Source: Acetobacteraceae bacterium (GTDB lineage: Bacteria; Pseudomonadota; Alphaproteobacteria; Acetobacterales; Acetobacteraceae). Taken from it: 64,000 nucleotides of DNA. A model generated the notes under the pieces. That model did not search any database. It was not told the DNA's origin and saw nothing but the letters and a program-made list of their open reading frames with translations. The position numbers and the translations under genes were made by a program. Each line of letters opens with the position of its first letter. Within the stretch, counting starts at the first letter, position 1. Where the stretch lies: contig CANJLW010000002.1 of NCBI GenBank assembly GCA_947475245.1, forward strand, positions 305,358 to 369,357, read 5' to 3'. Shown in pieces: positions 1 to 7,786 of the stretch.

Positions 1-129
1 CAATACGCGCTGAGCGGCACCGACATTCCGGCGACAGCCTATACGGCGACGTTCTGGGTCCTGGCGGGTTTGGCGGGGGCGGCGTTGATCGCGGCGTCGC
101 AACTTCCCGGACGGTCCCCCAGGGTATGA
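1..129 (+). CDS. C-terminal end of an integral membrane protein, possibly an MFS-type transporter (partial)
   Basis: Frame 1 is open from the window edge to a TGA at 127-129 and gives the last 42 residues of a protein whose start lies outside the window. One hydrophobic helix is visible (residues about 17-33, [17 protein letters not shown]), followed by a short arginine-containing tail, as at the cytoplasmic end of a polytopic transporter. The call as a major-facilitator permease is only a guess from this tail and from its position just before a catabolic operon on the same strand, where an uptake permease would make sense. Confidence 0.45.
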   Translation, partial: QYALSGTDIPATAYTATFWVLAGLAGAALIAASQLPGRSPRV

Positions 130-205
130 GCGCGGGCATGATCTCGACGCCGACGCCAAGGCAAGCGTAAGCTCCGCTCCAAACCTGGAACCGGGAGCGT
201 CCATT

Positions 206-1432
206 ATGAGCGGAGAGAATTGTCTTGCGGGCCTGAAAATCCTCGACCTGACACAGTTTGAGGCTGGGCCGTCCTGCACCGAAGCCCTGGCCTGGATGGG
301 GGCCGATGTGGTGAAGGTCGAAAATCCGGGTCTGGGCGATCCAGGCCGGTCATCCGGGCGCAGCAGCGCCGACAAGGATGCCAACTACTTCCTGCAATAC
401 AACTCCAACAAGCGGTCGGTCGCGATCAACCTCAAGGATCCGCGCGGCCTCGAACTCGTCAAGAACATGGCCAAACAGGCCGATGTGATGATCGAGAACT
501 TCGCCCCCGGCGCGATCGAGCGGCTGGGGCTGAGCTACGATGTCGTCAAGGCGATCAATCCCGGCATCATCTTCTGCCAGATCAAGGGCTTCGGATCGGG
601 CAGCCCCTTCGAAAAGGGCCTGGCCTTCGACATGATCGCGCAGGCCTGCGGCGGACTGATGTCGGTGACCGGCGAGGAAGACGGCCCGCCCTGCAAGCCC
701 GGCGCGACGATCGGCGATACCGGAACCGGTATGATCATGGCCGTATCGATCCTGGGTGCCTATATCCGGCGCCTGCGCACCGGACAGGGGGAGCATCTGC
801 AACTGGCGATGCAGGACTCCATCATGCACTACATTCGCAATGCGTTCACCTACATGGAACGCACCGAAGGCAAGCCCGCGCCTCGGGCGGGATCGAAGAC
901 CGTCGGCGGCGGTAACCCGCCGATCGGCGTCTACCCCTGCAAGGGCGGCGGGCCGAACGATTACGTCTATATCTACACATCCGCCGCGAATCCCGAGCAT
1001 TGGACCCGCCTGTTGAAAGTCATGGGGCGCGAGGACCTGATCGGCGACGCGCGCTATGCCACGCCGGCGGCGCGGACCGAGCGTCGCGAGGAAGTGGACG
1101 CCATCGTTGCCGAATGGACCCGCACGCACGACAAGCATACCGCGATGCAACTGGTCAGCGGTGCGACGATCCCGTCGGGCGCGGTTCTCGATACGCGCGA
1201 ACTCGCCGACGACAAGACGTTCGAGCAGCGCAAGATCCGCCAGACCATGAAGCACCCGGTCAACGGCGATTATGTCATGAGCGGTTGGCCCGTTCGCTTC
1301 GGCGGCGAACCGCCGGCCGTCGGTCCTGCCCCCTTGCTGGGCCAGCACAGCGGGATTGTCCTGGCGGATTGGCTGAAAATGGATTCCGCCGCGATCGGCG
1401 GTCTGAAAGCGGAAAAGGTGATCGTGGAATGA
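206..1432 (+). CDS. CaiB/BaiF (class III) CoA-transferase family protein
   Basis: Class III CoA-transferases move CoA between carboxylic acids through enzyme-bound anhydride intermediates and usually prime an organic acid for CoA-dependent breakdown. The 408 residues match the usual family length of about 400. Visible family signatures are ADVVKVENPG (33-42), the NSNKRS-VAINLKDP stretch (66-79), FDMIAQACGG (141-150) and IGDTGTGM, in which Asp171 sits where the catalytic aspartate of formyl-CoA transferase lies. The stop overlaps the start of the enoyl-CoA hydratase gene as ATGA, so the two are probably translationally coupled. The substrate cannot be read from sequence; a hydroxy or unsaturated acid would fit the neighbours. 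Confidence 0.88.
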   Translation: MSGENCLAGLKILDLTQFEAGPSCTEALAWMGADVVKVENPGLGDPGRSSGRSSADKDANYFLQYNSNKRSVAINLKDPRGLELVKNMAKQADVMIENFAPGAIERLGLSYDVVKAINPGIIFCQIKGFGSGSPFEKGLAFDMIAQACGGLMSVTGEEDGPPCKPGATIGDTGTGMIMAVSILGAYIRRLRTGQGEHLQLAMQDSIMHYIRNAFTYMERTEGKPAPRAGSKTVGGGNPPIGVYPCKGGGPNDYVYIYTSAANPEHWTRLLKVMGREDLIGDARYATPAARTERREEVDAIVAEWTRTHDKHTAMQLVSGATIPSGAVLDTRELADDKTFEQRKIRQTMKHPVNGDYVMSGWPVRFGGEPPAVGPAPLLGQHSGIVLADWLKMDSAAIGGLKAEKVIVE

Positions 1433-2205
1433 CGCGTCAATTTTGCACGGTTCAGGACGAGGGCCGGATTCGGATCGTTACGCTGAACCGGCCGGAAGTG
1501 CTGAACGCCCTGCATGCCGATGCCAACGACGAGTTGGCCGAGGTATGGGACGAATTCGCCGCCCGGGACGATCTTTGGGTGGGGATCATAACGGGTGCGG
1601 GCGGCAGAGCATTCTCCGCCGGCAACGATTTGAAGGTGCAGGCGGCCGGTAAGCGCCGCCCCAACGGGCCGCGCGGCTTTGCCGGTATCTGCCACCGGTT
1701 CGACCTGTTCAAGCCGATGATTGCGGCTGTCAACGGCGTCGCGATGGGCGGCGGTTTTGAAACAGCGCTGGCCTGCGACATCATTATCGCCGCGGAAAAT
1801 GCGACGTTCGCGCTGCCGGAGCCTCGCGTCGGCCTGATCGCCGGCGGCGGCGGCGTCCACCGCCTGCCGCGCACCATTCCGATCAAGCAGGCGATGGGGA
1901 TGATCCTGACCGGACGCCGGGTGCCGGCAAAGGAAGGGTTCGAGCTTGGTTTCGTCACCGAACTCGTCCCGGAAGGGCAGGCTTTGGAAGCGGCCAGGCG
2001 TTGGGCCAACATGATCCTGGAATGCTCGCCCAAGGCGGTGCGCGCGTCGAAGCAGGCGTCGTACATGGGGCTGGACGAGCAGAAGCTGGAAACGGCGATG
2101 CGCACCGTCTATCCGGCGCAGCAGGAAAACATCGAAAGCCAGGACTATATCGAAGGGCCGAAGGCCTTCGCCGAGAAGCGGAAGCCGGACTGGAAAAACA
2201 AGTAG
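1429..2205 (+). CDS. enoyl-CoA hydratase/isomerase (crotonase) family protein
   Basis: Crotonase-fold enzyme of 258 residues. The ATG at 1429 overlaps the TGA of the CoA-transferase gene. The oxyanion-hole segments SAGNDLK (63-69) and VAMGGGFE (104-111) are present. Glu111 and Glu131 (in ALPEPRVGL) fall at the positions of the two catalytic glutamates of true enoyl-CoA hydratases, so water addition to a 2-enoyl-CoA is chemically plausible. The glycine-rich IAGGGGVHRLPR segment (138-148) is also typical. Coupling to the CoA-transferase suggests that the acid activated by that enzyme is hydrated here. Other crotonase chemistries such as isomerase or hydrolase cannot be excluded. Confidence 0.88.
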   Translation: MTRQFCTVQDEGRIRIVTLNRPEVLNALHADANDELAEVWDEFAARDDLWVGIITGAGGRAFSAGNDLKVQAAGKRRPNGPRGFAGICHRFDLFKPMIAAVNGVAMGGGFETALACDIIIAAENATFALPEPRVGLIAGGGGVHRLPRTIPIKQAMGMILTGRRVPAKEGFELGFVTELVPEGQALEAARRWANMILECSPKAVRASKQASYMGLDEQKLETAMRTVYPAQQENIESQDYIEGPKAFAEKRKPDWKNK

Positions 2206-2222
2206 GCGAGGGGAGGGGCATC

Positions 2223-2789
2223 ATGGCGGCAGACTTCGTTGCCGCGGTGCCCCTCGCGCCGAACCGGTTGGGTATGTTTCCCGTGGGCGCCGTGGCCGAA
2301 CCCGACCGCGCCATGTTGGAAGCGGTGCTTTCCGCCACCCACGCGCGCATTGCGGACCAATGGGACGTTGGCCTCGCCCGAGGCGAGTTGTTCTGGGTGA
2401 CACTGTGGCAAGCCGGTCAGCCAAACGGCTCGAAAGAGTTCCCAATTGATCGCGCGCTCGATCTTTGGGTGCGGAAGATCGTTGCCGCCTGTTATCCGAA
2501 CGACGACGTCGTGCTGGACGGTTACGGTTTTACGGTTAATCCGGTCGCCTCCCGCGCCCAGGAATGGCACGTTGATTATCACAGACACTACTCCACCCTG
2601 TTCATCCCCATGACAACGCTGACGCCGGACAATGCGCTGCAATATGTTGCGATGTCGGATGCGATTCCCGACGATGTCTACGCCGGCGCGGCACGCAACC
2701 CGTCCGATATCGATTTCGATATGCTGCTGGCCGGATGCGCCGCTTGGGCCGGCGGAGCCAGTCGTTGCGAGTATTCGGTAGGACGTTGA
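2223..2789 (+). CDS. 2-oxoglutarate/Fe(II) oxygenase-like protein, possibly truncated
   Basis: A 188-residue protein starting at the ATG at 2223, behind a GGGGAGGGG-like purine stretch just after the hydratase stop. Residues 114-141 (EWHVDYH, then LFIPMTTLTPDNALQYV) resemble the first iron-binding H-x-D motif (His116, Asp118) and following strand of phytanoyl-CoA-dioxygenase-like proteins. The second histidine and the 2-oxoglutarate-binding arginine expected further on are absent in frame, and the end (GGASRCEYSVGR) does not look like a folded C-terminus. Another frame from 2782 reads PDHLIICHRKGTQ, so a frameshift or deletion is possible but unproven. It may be a degenerate gene kept in the operon, or a short non-catalytic protein. 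Confidence 0.5.
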   Translation: MAADFVAAVPLAPNRLGMFPVGAVAEPDRAMLEAVLSATHARIADQWDVGLARGELFWVTLWQAGQPNGSKEFPIDRALDLWVRKIVAACYPNDDVVLDGYGFTVNPVASRAQEWHVDYHRHYSTLFIPMTTLTPDNALQYVAMSDAIPDDVYAGAARNPSDIDFDMLLAGCAAWAGGASRCEYSVGR

Positions 2790-2858
2790 CGCCGACCGAC
2801 GGTTGACGCCGGCGGCACAGCCGGATCATCTGATCATCTGTCACCGGAAAGGAACACA

Positions 2859-3224
2859 ATGGGCATCCGCGTTCATAACCTGTACTGCGACGCCGATGGC
2901 GAGTCCCATTGGCGCGACATCCAAATCGATTGGGCGGAAGAGAATGAGGCCGGGAAGCTGTCGAAGCTGCAACCCGCTTTCGGCATCATATTCCGCCAAA
3001 CCCAGGCCGAACACGACAGGCCCTGGCACCCCGCGCCGCGCCGCCAGTACATCATCAATCTGGACGCCGGCGTCGAACTGACCGCCAGTGACGGAGAGGC
3101 GCGCGCCATCGGCGCCGGAGAGGTCATTCTGGTGGAGGGCGTTTCGGGCAAGGGCCACCTGTCGAAGTCCATCAACAACCAGATGCGGCACTCCATCTTC
3201 ATCCCGCTTGAACCGGAGAACTGA
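2859..3224 (+). CDS. small cupin-like protein, copy 1 of a tandem pair
   Basis: A 121-residue single-domain beta-barrel protein. Residues 55-70 (RPWHPAPRRQYIINLD) and 80-100 (IGAGEVILVE, then GKGH) are the two conserved cupin segments. His57, Gln63 and His100 are candidate metal ligands; this is not the canonical two-histidine motif-1 signature. The start has a good ribosome site (GGAAAGGAACACA before ATG). The protein is closely similar along its whole length to the product of the next gene, 4 nt downstream, so the pair looks like a tandem duplication. No specific reaction can be assigned; cupins of this type accompany organic-acid catabolism in Proteobacteria. Confidence 0.75.
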   Translation: MGIRVHNLYCDADGESHWRDIQIDWAEENEAGKLSKLQPAFGIIFRQTQAEHDRPWHPAPRRQYIINLDAGVELTASDGEARAIGAGEVILVEGVSGKGHLSKSINNQMRHSIFIPLEPEN

Positions 3225-3228
3225 TCCA

Positions 3229-3579
3229 ATGCGTATTCATAACATTTATGTCGATGCCGCCGGCGAAACCCACTGGCGCGATGTCGAGGTCAAATGGACG
3301 TCGGAACGGAACGGCAGCAAATTGTCGGACCGCCTGCCCGCCACCGGCATCATCTTCCGCGAAACCGCGGGCGATTACGATCTGGACTGGCACCCCGCGC
3401 CGCGGCGCCAATACATCATCAACCTGGACGGCGGCGTGAAGATCACCGCCAGCGACGGCGAAGCCCGAGAGATCGGCGCCGGCGAAGTGATCCTGGTCGA
3501 AGACATCTCCGGCAAGGGCCACCTGTCGCAATCGATCGGCGGCAAGATGCGGCATTCGATTTTCGTTCCGGTCGAGTGA
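3229..3579 (+). CDS. small cupin-like protein, copy 2 of a tandem pair
   Basis: A 116-residue paralogue of the preceding gene. It shares WHPAPRRQYIINLD and GAGEVILVE, GKGHLS and the closing MRHSIF-P segment at equivalent places. The likely ligands are His55, Gln61 and His98. The ATG at 3229 is only 4 nt after the stop of copy 1. The N-terminal halves have diverged more (ERNGSKLSDRLPA here, EENEAGKLSKLQPA in copy 1), so the two copies could bind different ligands or form a hetero-oligomer. The 2-hydroxyacid dehydrogenase follows 8 nt downstream. Confidence 0.75.
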   Translation: MRIHNIYVDAAGETHWRDVEVKWTSERNGSKLSDRLPATGIIFRETAGDYDLDWHPAPRRQYIINLDGGVKITASDGEAREIGAGEVILVEDISGKGHLSQSIGGKMRHSIFVPVE

Positions 3580-3587
3580 TCGCGGCG

Positions 3588-4547
3588 ATGTCGAACAAAG
3601 CCAATATTCTGCTCTGGACCGACAATCCCTCGCCCTTTGTCGCCGCGGTGGAGCAAGCGGGACTGATCGATCGCGTGTCGCTGGAGGTCCTTGCGCGCAA
3701 GGACATGCCCTCGGATGCGCAAATGGCGTCGACCGAGGCGATGCTCGCCTGGGGACCGGGGCCCGGGCTGTTGCCGCGCATGCCGAAACTGCGTTGGGCA
3801 CAGGCCGTCACCGCGGGGGTCGAAGGGTGGCTGGCGCTGCCCGATCTGCCCCCCGGTCTGACTGTGACCTGCGCGCGCGGCACGCATCGGGAATCGATGC
3901 CGGAGAACATTCTGGGCGCTCTGTTCTATCTGTCCAAGCCGTACGCGGCGGCGGTCGAGGATCAGAAGGCCCATAAATGGACTCGGAAAGTGGGTATCCC
4001 GCTGAACGACAAAACGCTGGGCATCCTCGGTCTCGGCGCCATCGGTCAGGAGGTCGCTCGCTTGGCGCGCGCGATCGGTATGCGCGTGATCGGCACGCGG
4101 CGCGGCGGCGCACCGTTGCCCGATCTGGCGGAAGTCCTGCCGCCGGAGCGTACCAACGAAGTGCTGGCGCAGTCCGACTATGTCGTGGTCCTGCTGCCCG
4201 CGACGCCGGAGACCGAGAACTTCATCGACGCCGAACGGTTGTCGCACATGAAATCAGACGCCTGGTTGCTGAATTTCGGACGCGGCGCGTTGATCAAGGA
4301 TGCCGATCTGATCCAGGCGGTGACGGGCAAACGCATTGGCGGGGCCATTCTGGACGTGTTTCGCCAGGAACCGCTGCCGCCGGAAGATCCGTTTTGGTCA
4401 ACCGAGGGAATCGTCGTTCTGCCCCATATCGGCGGCGGCCATCCCCAGCGCGATCGCATCGTCGCGCGTCTGTTCGTGGATAATCTGACACGGTTCCTGA
4501 ACGGTCAGCCGTTGCGAGAGGTCGTCGATCGCCAGTCAGGATACTGA
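3588..4547 (+). CDS. D-isomer-specific 2-hydroxyacid dehydrogenase family protein
   Basis: A 319-residue NAD(P)-dependent dehydrogenase interconverting a 2-hydroxy acid and a 2-keto acid. The Rossmann motif GLGAIG is at 148-153. The family triad is complete: Arg232 in NFGRGA, Glu261 in RQEPLP and His280 in LPHIGGG. The length is normal. The ATG at 3588 lies 8 nt after the second cupin gene, making this the last gene of the + strand operon. It could act on a hydroxy acid made or consumed by the CoA-transferase/hydratase pair. Its 3' end overlaps the convergent glycosyltransferase gene by 12 nt. The exact substrate (glyoxylate/hydroxypyruvate or another acid) is not predictable. Confidence 0.88.
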   Translation: MSNKANILLWTDNPSPFVAAVEQAGLIDRVSLEVLARKDMPSDAQMASTEAMLAWGPGPGLLPRMPKLRWAQAVTAGVEGWLALPDLPPGLTVTCARGTHRESMPENILGALFYLSKPYAAAVEDQKAHKWTRKVGIPLNDKTLGILGLGAIGQEVARLARAIGMRVIGTRRGGAPLPDLAEVLPPERTNEVLAQSDYVVVLLPATPETENFIDAERLSHMKSDAWLLNFGRGALIKDADLIQAVTGKRIGGAILDVFRQEPLPPEDPFWSTEGIVVLPHIGGGHPQRDRIVARLFVDNLTRFLNGQPLREVVDRQSGY

Positions 4548-5483
4548 GCGGTTCGGCAGGTCTCGCAACAACCCGACGACCGACGTGATTTGCCGGTCCA
4601 GGCTATAGCGTTGCCCGACCCAATCTCGATAAAGATTGGGTCGGGCATCCTGTATCAGCGCGACAGCCTGTTCCACGCTGGCGAACAGGCATTCCCCCGG
4701 CCACAGGCGTGCCGAACCGGGGAAGGCATGCACGACCGGAAATGCCCCCACCGCCATCGCTTCCCCGATGTTCAGCCCAAAGCTTTCATACATCGATGTG
4801 GACAGCAGAATGCCCTTGTCGCGATACCAATGGGGCATATCCGCCACGTGACCCTCGAAGGTGATGGAGCCCTGGAGTTCCAATGACTCCATGAGCGCGT
4901 GGACATAGCGGGTGGTGCGCGTATCGGTCCACGCGCCGGCCACATGCAGCGAATAGCGCCGGTCCCGCGACAGCAGAGTATGCGCGATCTGCAACATCAG
5001 CATCGGGTTCTTTTTCGGTTCCAGATGACCGACCCACGCGATCTTGAAGCGATCCGGTTCGGCGGCGGCGAACAGCGCCATATCGATACCGTTCGGAATG
5101 ATGTCCGGCCGCGGCATCGATCGTGCCGACTTGAAGTTCGTGAGCAGCAGTTCTGTAATGTCCTCTCCGACGGTGATCAGGCGGGTTACGCTCGACCAGT
5201 CGACTCGTGCCGGGAAATCCGTCTGCATCGCTTCGATGGAATGCAACCGCATCACACACGGCTTGCCCGCGAGCAGGCCGGAATTCGTCACCCACACTGC
5301 ATGATCCCAGCACCATTCCAGCCACACGATATCGGCCCACGCGATGGCTTCCGCCAAGCCGTCGTGGCCGCGCGCGGTCATGAAGCGTGTTTCGTACTCG
5401 GCGCGGAGTGCGGGCATCAGCGGTGCGAGGAAGCTCTCGCGCTCATTCTTGACGCGATCAAGCAGCAGCAGGCGGCTTGCCAT
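4536..5483 (-). CDS. GT4-type (group 1) glycosyltransferase
   Basis: A 315-residue GT-B fold glycosyltransferase. Typical marks are IPNGID (129-134), the start of the C-terminal domain VGHLEPKKNP (151-160), and the E-x7-E donor-sugar motif from Glu233 to Glu241 (ESFGLNIGE). It is cytoplasmic, with no signal peptide and no membrane helix. It is the last gene of the leftward flagellin cluster, 4 nt after the FlaG-like gene, so a role in glycosylating flagellin or a flagellum-associated glycan is a reasonable inference. The N-terminal domain is short for GT4 enzymes, which often reach about 380 residues. Acceptor and donor are unknown. Confidence 0.82.
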   Translation of the reverse strand: MASRLLLLDRVKNERESFLAPLMPALRAEYETRFMTARGHDGLAEAIAWADIVWLEWCWDHAVWVTNSGLLAGKPCVMRLHSIEAMQTDFPARVDWSSVTRLITVGEDITELLLTNFKSARSMPRPDIIPNGIDMALFAAAEPDRFKIAWVGHLEPKKNPMLMLQIAHTLLSRDRRYSLHVAGAWTDTRTTRYVHALMESLELQGSITFEGHVADMPHWYRDKGILLSTSMYESFGLNIGEAMAVGAFPVVHAFPGSARLWPGECLFASVEQAVALIQDARPNLYRDWVGQRYSLDRQITSVVGLLRDLPNRSVS

Positions 5484-5487
5484 GGTG

Positions 5488-5769
5488 TCAGGCGCTTGTC
5501 GGCAGGGTGTCGCGCGCGCCCCTGCGGTAAGCGTCGATCTGGCGCTTGGAGGGGATCGAGCTGCTGACTTCCCCGGCCTTGTCGCGGAATTCCATGATCA
5601 CCAGCCCCGTGGACGGATCGAAGTTCAGGCTCGGGTTCATGGGCGACGGGCCGGAGGCCTGCTCTTTCGGTTTCGCGGGCGGCGCGGAGTCCGACGTACC
5701 GCGATCCCGCGCGATCTCTGGCCCGTGGCGAGCCGCGACCGTTCCTTGGATAGCCAAATCGATCGACAT
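5488..5769 (-). CDS. FlaG-like flagellar protein
   Basis: A 93-residue protein. The conserved part is the C-terminal half: residues 48-82 contain LNFDPSTGLVIMEFRD and then SSIPSKRQIDAYR, which resembles the FlaG family (strand, D-x-x-TG turn, then an I-P motif). FlaG proteins influence filament length and flagellin handling in other bacteria. The N-terminal half is polar and rich in Ala and Pro. The gene lies inside the flagellin cluster, 85 nt after the O-GlcNAc-transferase-like gene and 4 nt before the glycosyltransferase gene. The ribosome site is weak, so the exact start is less sure. Confidence 0.65.
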   Translation of the reverse strand: MSIDLAIQGTVAARHGPEIARDRGTSDSAPPAKPKEQASGPSPMNPSLNFDPSTGLVIMEFRDKAGEVSSSIPSKRQIDAYRRGARDTLPTSA

Positions 5770-5854
5770 GGCGGAAGTACCATCGTTACGGTTACATCCC
5801 TCGCGGGATCGTCCCCGATATTGGCGGTAAGAGATTAATGAAAAGTAAATACCG

Positions 5855-7786
5855 TCAGTGTTTTGGTAATTTATTTTTCTCGCACCAGACGCGCCACGTA
5901 TGTTTCAGCAGTACGCCCAGATGCAGCGCGAAGCGGGATGCATCGCACAGCGGGCTCCGTCGCACCTGCGCGCGCAAGCCCAGCCGCAGTTCCGTCAACG
6001 CCGCTATGTCGCCGGCCTTTTGCAGCGCGTTGCGAATATAGTCGTTGATGTCTGCGGAAACCCAATCGGAAAGCCCCACATTCGACAGATGGCTGGTCGA
6101 ATGCCGAGCGGAAAAGCTTTCGCCGGCCAGGGCGATGGTGGGCACGCCCATCCATAGTGCCTCGCACGTCGTCAGACCGCCGGCATAGGGAAACGGGTCC
6201 AGCACGATGTCGATATCGTTATAGGCCGCCAGCAAATTGCGGTGCGCGGACGGGCCGCGCGTCTCGATGCGGTCGGGTGATACGCCGCATTCGGCAAAGT
6301 CGCTTCGAATCCGTTCGGCGGTTTCCATGTCGTTGAACTGATGCGTCTTCAGGATCAGCCGAGAGTCGGGCAGCGCCCGCATGATCTCGGCCCAGACACC
6401 GATCGCGACCGTCGTCACCTTTGCAAGATTGTTGAAGCAGCCGAACGTGATGAAGCCGTTGGTTTGCGCGGGCGGAGGGACGACATCCGGCGCATAGGCC
6501 GGCGGGCTGTAGCAGACATATCCGTCGGGCAGCCGCAGAAGCCGCTCCGAATAGCGGCTTTCCAGCGCCGGCGGGGTCTCCCACCGATCGGTCAGAAACC
6601 AATCCATCTCCGCCAGGCCGGAACTGTGGTTCTGCATGCCGACCCATTTGATCTGCACCGGCGCCAGGCGATGGGCGCAGGCCTGCATGCGGGCGGCGTC
6701 GCCATATCCCCCCAGGTCGATCAAAATGTCGACGTCACGTTCCCGTGCCGCCAGCGCAAGCCGTACATCGTCCAGCACCGAAATGTCCAACCAGTCGTCG
6801 GCGATCGACCGAAACCGCTTTTGAATGGCATCGTTCGCGAAGCCGTTGTCGCCGAGACAGACGATGTCGAAGTCATTCCGGTCCAGCGCCTCGAACGCCG
6901 CGACGGTCAGCCACCCGACGGGATGCGTTCTTAAGGTCGCGGACATAAGACCGATCGTCAGGCGCCGGTCGGGTTTCGGGGTATTGGCAAGCGCCGGCAT
7001 CGCGGCGCGCGGCAAGCGAGCGCTGCAGGCACGTGCGGCTTGCAGTAACGTGTCGGCAGTCACGCCGAAGCAGTAGGGCAGGGCGTTGGATAAGCCGCGC
7101 CACGGCGTGGCGGCGTCCGGCGCGCGCGCCACGGCTTTCCAGGCCAGATTGGCGGCGTCTTCCTGCAAGCCCATGCACATGGTGGAGGTCACCAGATTGG
7201 CCGCGACGGCATTACGGTTTTCCGGCCTGTCCGCCAGGTCGATCAGCAGCCGACGCGCATCGGCATGTTTGTGCAGGCGGATCAGCACCGCCGCCCGATC
7301 GTTCCGCACCATGACATTGTCGGGATCGAGATCGGCCGCCTTCCGCAGCGCGCGATCCGCATCGGGCAATCGATTGGCGCGCGCCAGCAGTCCACCCAGA
7401 AACATGGCAGCGAGTGAGGAGTCCGGCGCCAGAGCCTCCGCCACCGTCAACGCATCGATGGCTTCCTCCCGGTGACCCAGGCGATCGAGAACAACCCCGC
7501 GCACGATCTGCATCACGGGATCAAGCGGGTTGTCGTCACAAGCAACGCTGGCTCGATCGAGCGCGTGCGGCAACTGTGCACAGGCCGCCGCGGCTTCAAT
7601 GCCATGCAGGGCATACTGCAAGGTGTCCGGTGCCCGTTCCTGCGCTTCCTGAAAGGCCGCCATCGCCAGCGATGCTTCGTTGGTTTTCAACAAGGCGAGT
7701 CCCAGTTGATCCCAGTCGTCGGCGGTGGCACAGCGACGCAAAAGGTCGCTGATCGATATAGCCTCTTCGGCAAGGTCCACGCTCAC
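5855..7786 (-). CDS. TPR protein with SPINDLY-type O-GlcNAc transferase (GT41-like) domain
   Basis: A 643-residue cytoplasmic protein. Residues about 1-260 are helical repeats of the TPR kind (for example GHREEAIDALTVAEALAPDS, 104-123). Residues about 274-640 are a GT41/SPINDLY catalytic region, with LTIGLMSATLRTHPVGW (276-292), ITFGCFNNLAKV (446-457), LILKT with Lys480, and the hallmark DPFPYAGGLTTCEALWMGVP (530-549) followed by FSARHSTSHL. This family attaches GlcNAc or fucose to Ser/Thr of proteins. The start overlaps the stop of the TPR-methyltransferase gene (ATGA), and the cluster begins with flagellin, so flagellin is the obvious candidate substrate (inference). Replacement of the catalytic region by a look-alike is unlikely given the intact motifs. 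Confidence 0.85.
   Translation of the reverse strand: MSVDLAEEAISISDLLRRCATADDWDQLGLALLKTNEASLAMAAFQEAQERAPDTLQYALHGIEAAAACAQLPHALDRASVACDDNPLDPVMQIVRGVVLDRLGHREEAIDALTVAEALAPDSSLAAMFLGGLLARANRLPDADRALRKAADLDPDNVMVRNDRAAVLIRLHKHADARRLLIDLADRPENRNAVAANLVTSTMCMGLQEDAANLAWKAVARAPDAATPWRGLSNALPYCFGVTADTLLQAARACSARLPRAAMPALANTPKPDRRLTIGLMSATLRTHPVGWLTVAAFEALDRNDFDIVCLGDNGFANDAIQKRFRSIADDWLDISVLDDVRLALAARERDVDILIDLGGYGDAARMQACAHRLAPVQIKWVGMQNHSSGLAEMDWFLTDRWETPPALESRYSERLLRLPDGYVCYSPPAYAPDVVPPPAQTNGFITFGCFNNLAKVTTVAIGVWAEIMRALPDSRLILKTHQFNDMETAERIRSDFAECGVSPDRIETRGPSAHRNLLAAYNDIDIVLDPFPYAGGLTTCEALWMGVPTIALAGESFSARHSTSHLSNVGLSDWVSADINDYIRNALQKAGDIAALTELRLGLRAQVRRSPLCDASRFALHLGVLLKHTWRVWCEKNKLPKH

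Noticed and set aside
2782..3081. Alternative frame from 2782 as the true C-terminus of the oxygenase-like protein
   Set aside because: It would run about 220 nt through the first cupin gene in the wrong frame; the short resemblance to a distal histidine region is not enough.
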